Below, piece after piece: positions 12,954-14,702 of a stretch of DNA of 14,702 bases. A program made the translations under genes and the position numbers. The DNA is from Prevotellaceae bacterium UBA2738 (GTDB taxonomy: Bacteria > Bacteroidota > Bacteroidia > Bacteroidales > Bacteroidaceae), in the NCBI GenBank assembly GCA_002353585.1, contig DEJW01000009.1, positions 33,601 to 48,302 of the forward strand, written 5' to 3'. The first letter of the stretch is position 1. Each line of letters starts with the position of its first letter. A model generated the notes under the pieces. The model was not told the DNA's origin, did not search any database, and worked only from the letters and a program-made list of their open reading frames with translations.

Positions 12954-14591
12954 TTACTGCTGGCTGACCTTGAGGTCGCTGACGGTGATGTTGCCGCCAT
13001 AGTTGTTGATGCTCCAGCAGTTGTTCTGTATGCCGTAGATGCGCTGTGTGTAACATGCCTTGTTGTTGACATACATCACAATGACAGAGTTGTCAGTGTA
13101 GATGTCGATGTTATACACATTGTCAGAAGGACGGTCAAAGTTGTATCCGTCGATGCCCTCAATGAATCCCTTGCCCTCAGATCCTTCCTGTTCGAAGTTA
13201 ATCTTACGAGAGTTTTCGCCCTCAGGGTTCACAACCATAGTGTAGTATTTCTTGGAATCAGAGCCGCGGAACAGTGATATGCCGAACTTGTCCCAGTTGT
13301 TGCTGGTAGTAACCTTCATACTGATGTGGTTATGATAGCCCAGACGGTTGTAGAGCACATAGGCATTATCGCCAGAGAGCTTGCCGTTGTCGTAGCCGCT
13401 GCTTGCCATGACCTTCAGGGTCTGCTCCTTATTATACTTTGCATTGAGAGCAGGCACAGCAACGAGCTGCAGTGTACCGTCCTCGTTCTGTATCACCTTG
13501 TGGCATACCAAGGCACCACCCCATTTAGGTTCTTTGCCTGAACCTCCACCAACTTGGATATTTCTATCGTCTATGTCAGAGCCGTCACGCCATGGGCACC
13601 ATCCCCAGATGTAGCGGTTAGTGCCGTCAGAGGCTGTCTTGCCAGCATAGAAACCGCGGCTGTCGAGCACACCCTCGCGATTGTCGGGCCAGTGAGCACC
13701 AGGATCGTTGAAGCAGTCTTTCAGAGCCTCCCATGAGTTAGCTTTCATATACTTCACTTTGCGGCTCCAGTTCTGACGGTCGCTGTCGCTATACACCAGA
13801 TACCACCAGTTGCCCATCTTGAATATGTCAGGACACTCGCAGAAACGGTCCCAGACCATATTGAAATGTCCTACGTTTTCCCAGTTCTTCAGGTCTTCAG
13901 ACTTAAACTCGGCAAACCAACCGTTATTGCCTCCTGCCTCAGGCTTAGTGGCAATAATCATGCGGTAGAGTCCGTCGTCAGCCTTGAATATCTGTGGGTC
14001 GCGGAAGTCAGTGCCGTTATATCCGTAGTCAGGACCATGGAGCTGCCACAGGTTGTCACGAGTCCATGTCTTGAAGTCAGGCGAAGTGGCACGCATCACC
14101 ACCTGACGGTCTTTGCAGTTGCTATTCTCGCCAGTGTAGTAGATGTAGTACAGACCGTCAGCCTCGTTGTAGTAGCAACAGCCAGTACCCAGTGCAGCAT
14201 CCTGCTGGTAGTTGTTGGTACCAGCAGAGAGAATCTCGCCCAGCGACGTGTAGCTTGCTCCGTCCTTAGTGGCAACTCCCCAGTAGGGGTGGAAGCAGAA
14301 AGGCTTGTTTTCAACAAAGTCCTGCAGGTAGAGCACCTTAAACTCGCTGTTCTTAGCATCGTAGAATGGCATAGGGTCGCCCACACCTCCCACTTTGGAG
14401 GTAGGATTGATGATAGAAGGAACGTAGAATGTAGAGAAGCCTTTCTCGTCAGTAGGCACATAACGCTCCGTAGTGGCAGCCCAGTCTTTAGGGGTGTCAC
14501 CCTCTGCTTCGTAAGCATCGTAGCAGGAGGTGAGGACAGCGCTGAGAGCACTGCACACCACACATCTGATGATTGATGACATATATTTCAT
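12954..14591 (-). CDS. Surface GH32-family lipoprotein, probable endo-fructanase (BT1760-like)
   Basis: The 545-residue protein begins with a lipoprotein signal: the lipobox LTSC puts the lipidated cysteine at residue 23, followed by the acidic stretch YDAYEAEGD, as in Bacteroidetes lipoproteins exported to the cell surface. The propeller carries degenerate GH32 signatures: GVGDPMPFYD (69-78; D72 in the nucleophile position, replacing the usual NDPNG), DFRDPQIF (195-202; D198) and CECPDIF (251-257; E252 as acid/base). A C-terminal region of about 160 residues looks like a beta-sandwich (KKYYTMVVNPEGE, VIVMYVNNKACYTQRIYG). Position and architecture match BT1760, the surface endo-levanase of B. 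thetaiotaomicron, so it should cut long fructan outside the cell before import. The substrate linkage is inferred. It starts 27 bases after the preceding stop. Confidence 0.85.
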   Translation of the reverse strand: MKYMSSIIRCVVCSALSAVLTSCYDAYEAEGDTPKDWAATTERYVPTDEKGFSTFYVPSIINPTSKVGGVGDPMPFYDAKNSEFKVLYLQDFVENKPFCFHPYWGVATKDGASYTSLGEILSAGTNNYQQDAALGTGCCYYNEADGLYYIYYTGENSNCKDRQVVMRATSPDFKTWTRDNLWQLHGPDYGYNGTDFRDPQIFKADDGLYRMIIATKPEAGGNNGWFAEFKSEDLKNWENVGHFNMVWDRFCECPDIFKMGNWWYLVYSDSDRQNWSRKVKYMKANSWEALKDCFNDPGAHWPDNREGVLDSRGFYAGKTASDGTNRYIWGWCPWRDGSDIDDRNIQVGGGSGKEPKWGGALVCHKVIQNEDGTLQLVAVPALNAKYNKEQTLKVMASSGYDNGKLSGDNAYVLYNRLGYHNHISMKVTTSNNWDKFGISLFRGSDSKKYYTMVVNPEGENSRKINFEQEGSEGKGFIEGIDGYNFDRPSDNVYNIDIYTDNSVIVMYVNNKACYTQRIYGIQNNCWSINNYGGNITVSDLKVSQQ

Positions 14592-14618
14592 GATTCTTGA
14601 TGTTTTAAGTTTAAACTT

Positions 14619-14702
14619 TTATTCGCCAGAGAGATACTTGTAAGCATTCAGCAGGAGCTTGCCAAGGTTCTCGTGATATTTAGACACGTATGGGGTAGGA
14701 GA
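14619..14702 (-). CDS. C-terminal end of an upstream fructan-locus gene (rest outside window)
   Basis: Only 27 codons and the stop (TAA, complement of 14619-14621) are visible, ending YHENLGKLLLNAYKYLSGE. It is cotranscribed with the GH32 lipoprotein gene. By synteny with BT1761 it may be a surface glycan-binding lipoprotein preceding susD- and susC-like genes in reverse order. The helical tail also resembles the last helix of glutamine-amidotransferase-like (ThuA-type) domains. The fragment is too short to name. Confidence 0.55.
   Translation of the reverse strand, partial: SPTPYVSKYHENLGKLLLNAYKYLSGE

Overview
The window looks like a chromosome segment of a Prevotellaceae bacterium (Bacteroidales). 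Four things point there: the arg/pro gene order, a fructan utilisation locus laid out like the Bacteroides thetaiotaomicron BT1757-BT1763 locus, a C-terminal tail typical of secreted Prevotella proteins (YNVAGQRV, then KGLIIQNGHKIMK), and starts without clear Shine-Dalgarno sequences. The genus is inferred, not proven.

Left half, plus strand (1-7960): the end of argG, a DUF559 endonuclease gene, argC, argD, proC, proB, proA and murF. This is arginine synthesis, then complete proline synthesis from glutamate (proB, proA, proC), then a peptidoglycan ligase. Right half, minus strand (8100-14702, transcribed from right to left): the end of an unidentified upstream gene, a surface GH32 lipoprotein, a secreted beta-sandwich protein, a second GH32 enzyme, a sugar MFS transporter and a fructokinase. 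Together these would cut fructan at the surface, trim it in the periplasm, import fructose and phosphorylate it. The halves converge on a 139-base spacer with two strong hairpins (7986-8017 and 8030-8073).

The unusual feature is a dense layer of small repeats over ordinary housekeeping genes. (1) The DUF559 gene (343-726) lies between two inverted copies of a GC-rich hairpin repeat of about 50 bases (270-320 and 762-810). The right copy is translated as the start of argC, so this apparent mobile unit has rewritten the argC N-terminus. (2) Related repeats lie in frame inside argC (1113-1154), proC (3246-3292), murF (7016-7210 and 7328-7444) and a GH32 gene (10986-11027). Several match repeats in the spacers, some inverted. 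(3) Nearly every spacer in the left half contains tandem 7-base repeats of differing sequence, and the stop codons of argD, proB and proA lie inside them. (4) Around murF the repeats alternate a constant linker with tiny variable hairpins. Seven copies of GCGAAGC or its complement, known to form an exceptionally stable DNA mini-hairpin, fall within about 1.1 kb.

The best candidate for an undescribed system is therefore a DUF559 endonuclease with cognate terminal hairpin repeats, in a genome where hairpin and heptamer repeats enter both spacers and coding sequence. No RNA genes or CRISPR arrays were seen. No stretch above 300 bases lacks a gene; the longest gap is 4825-5017.
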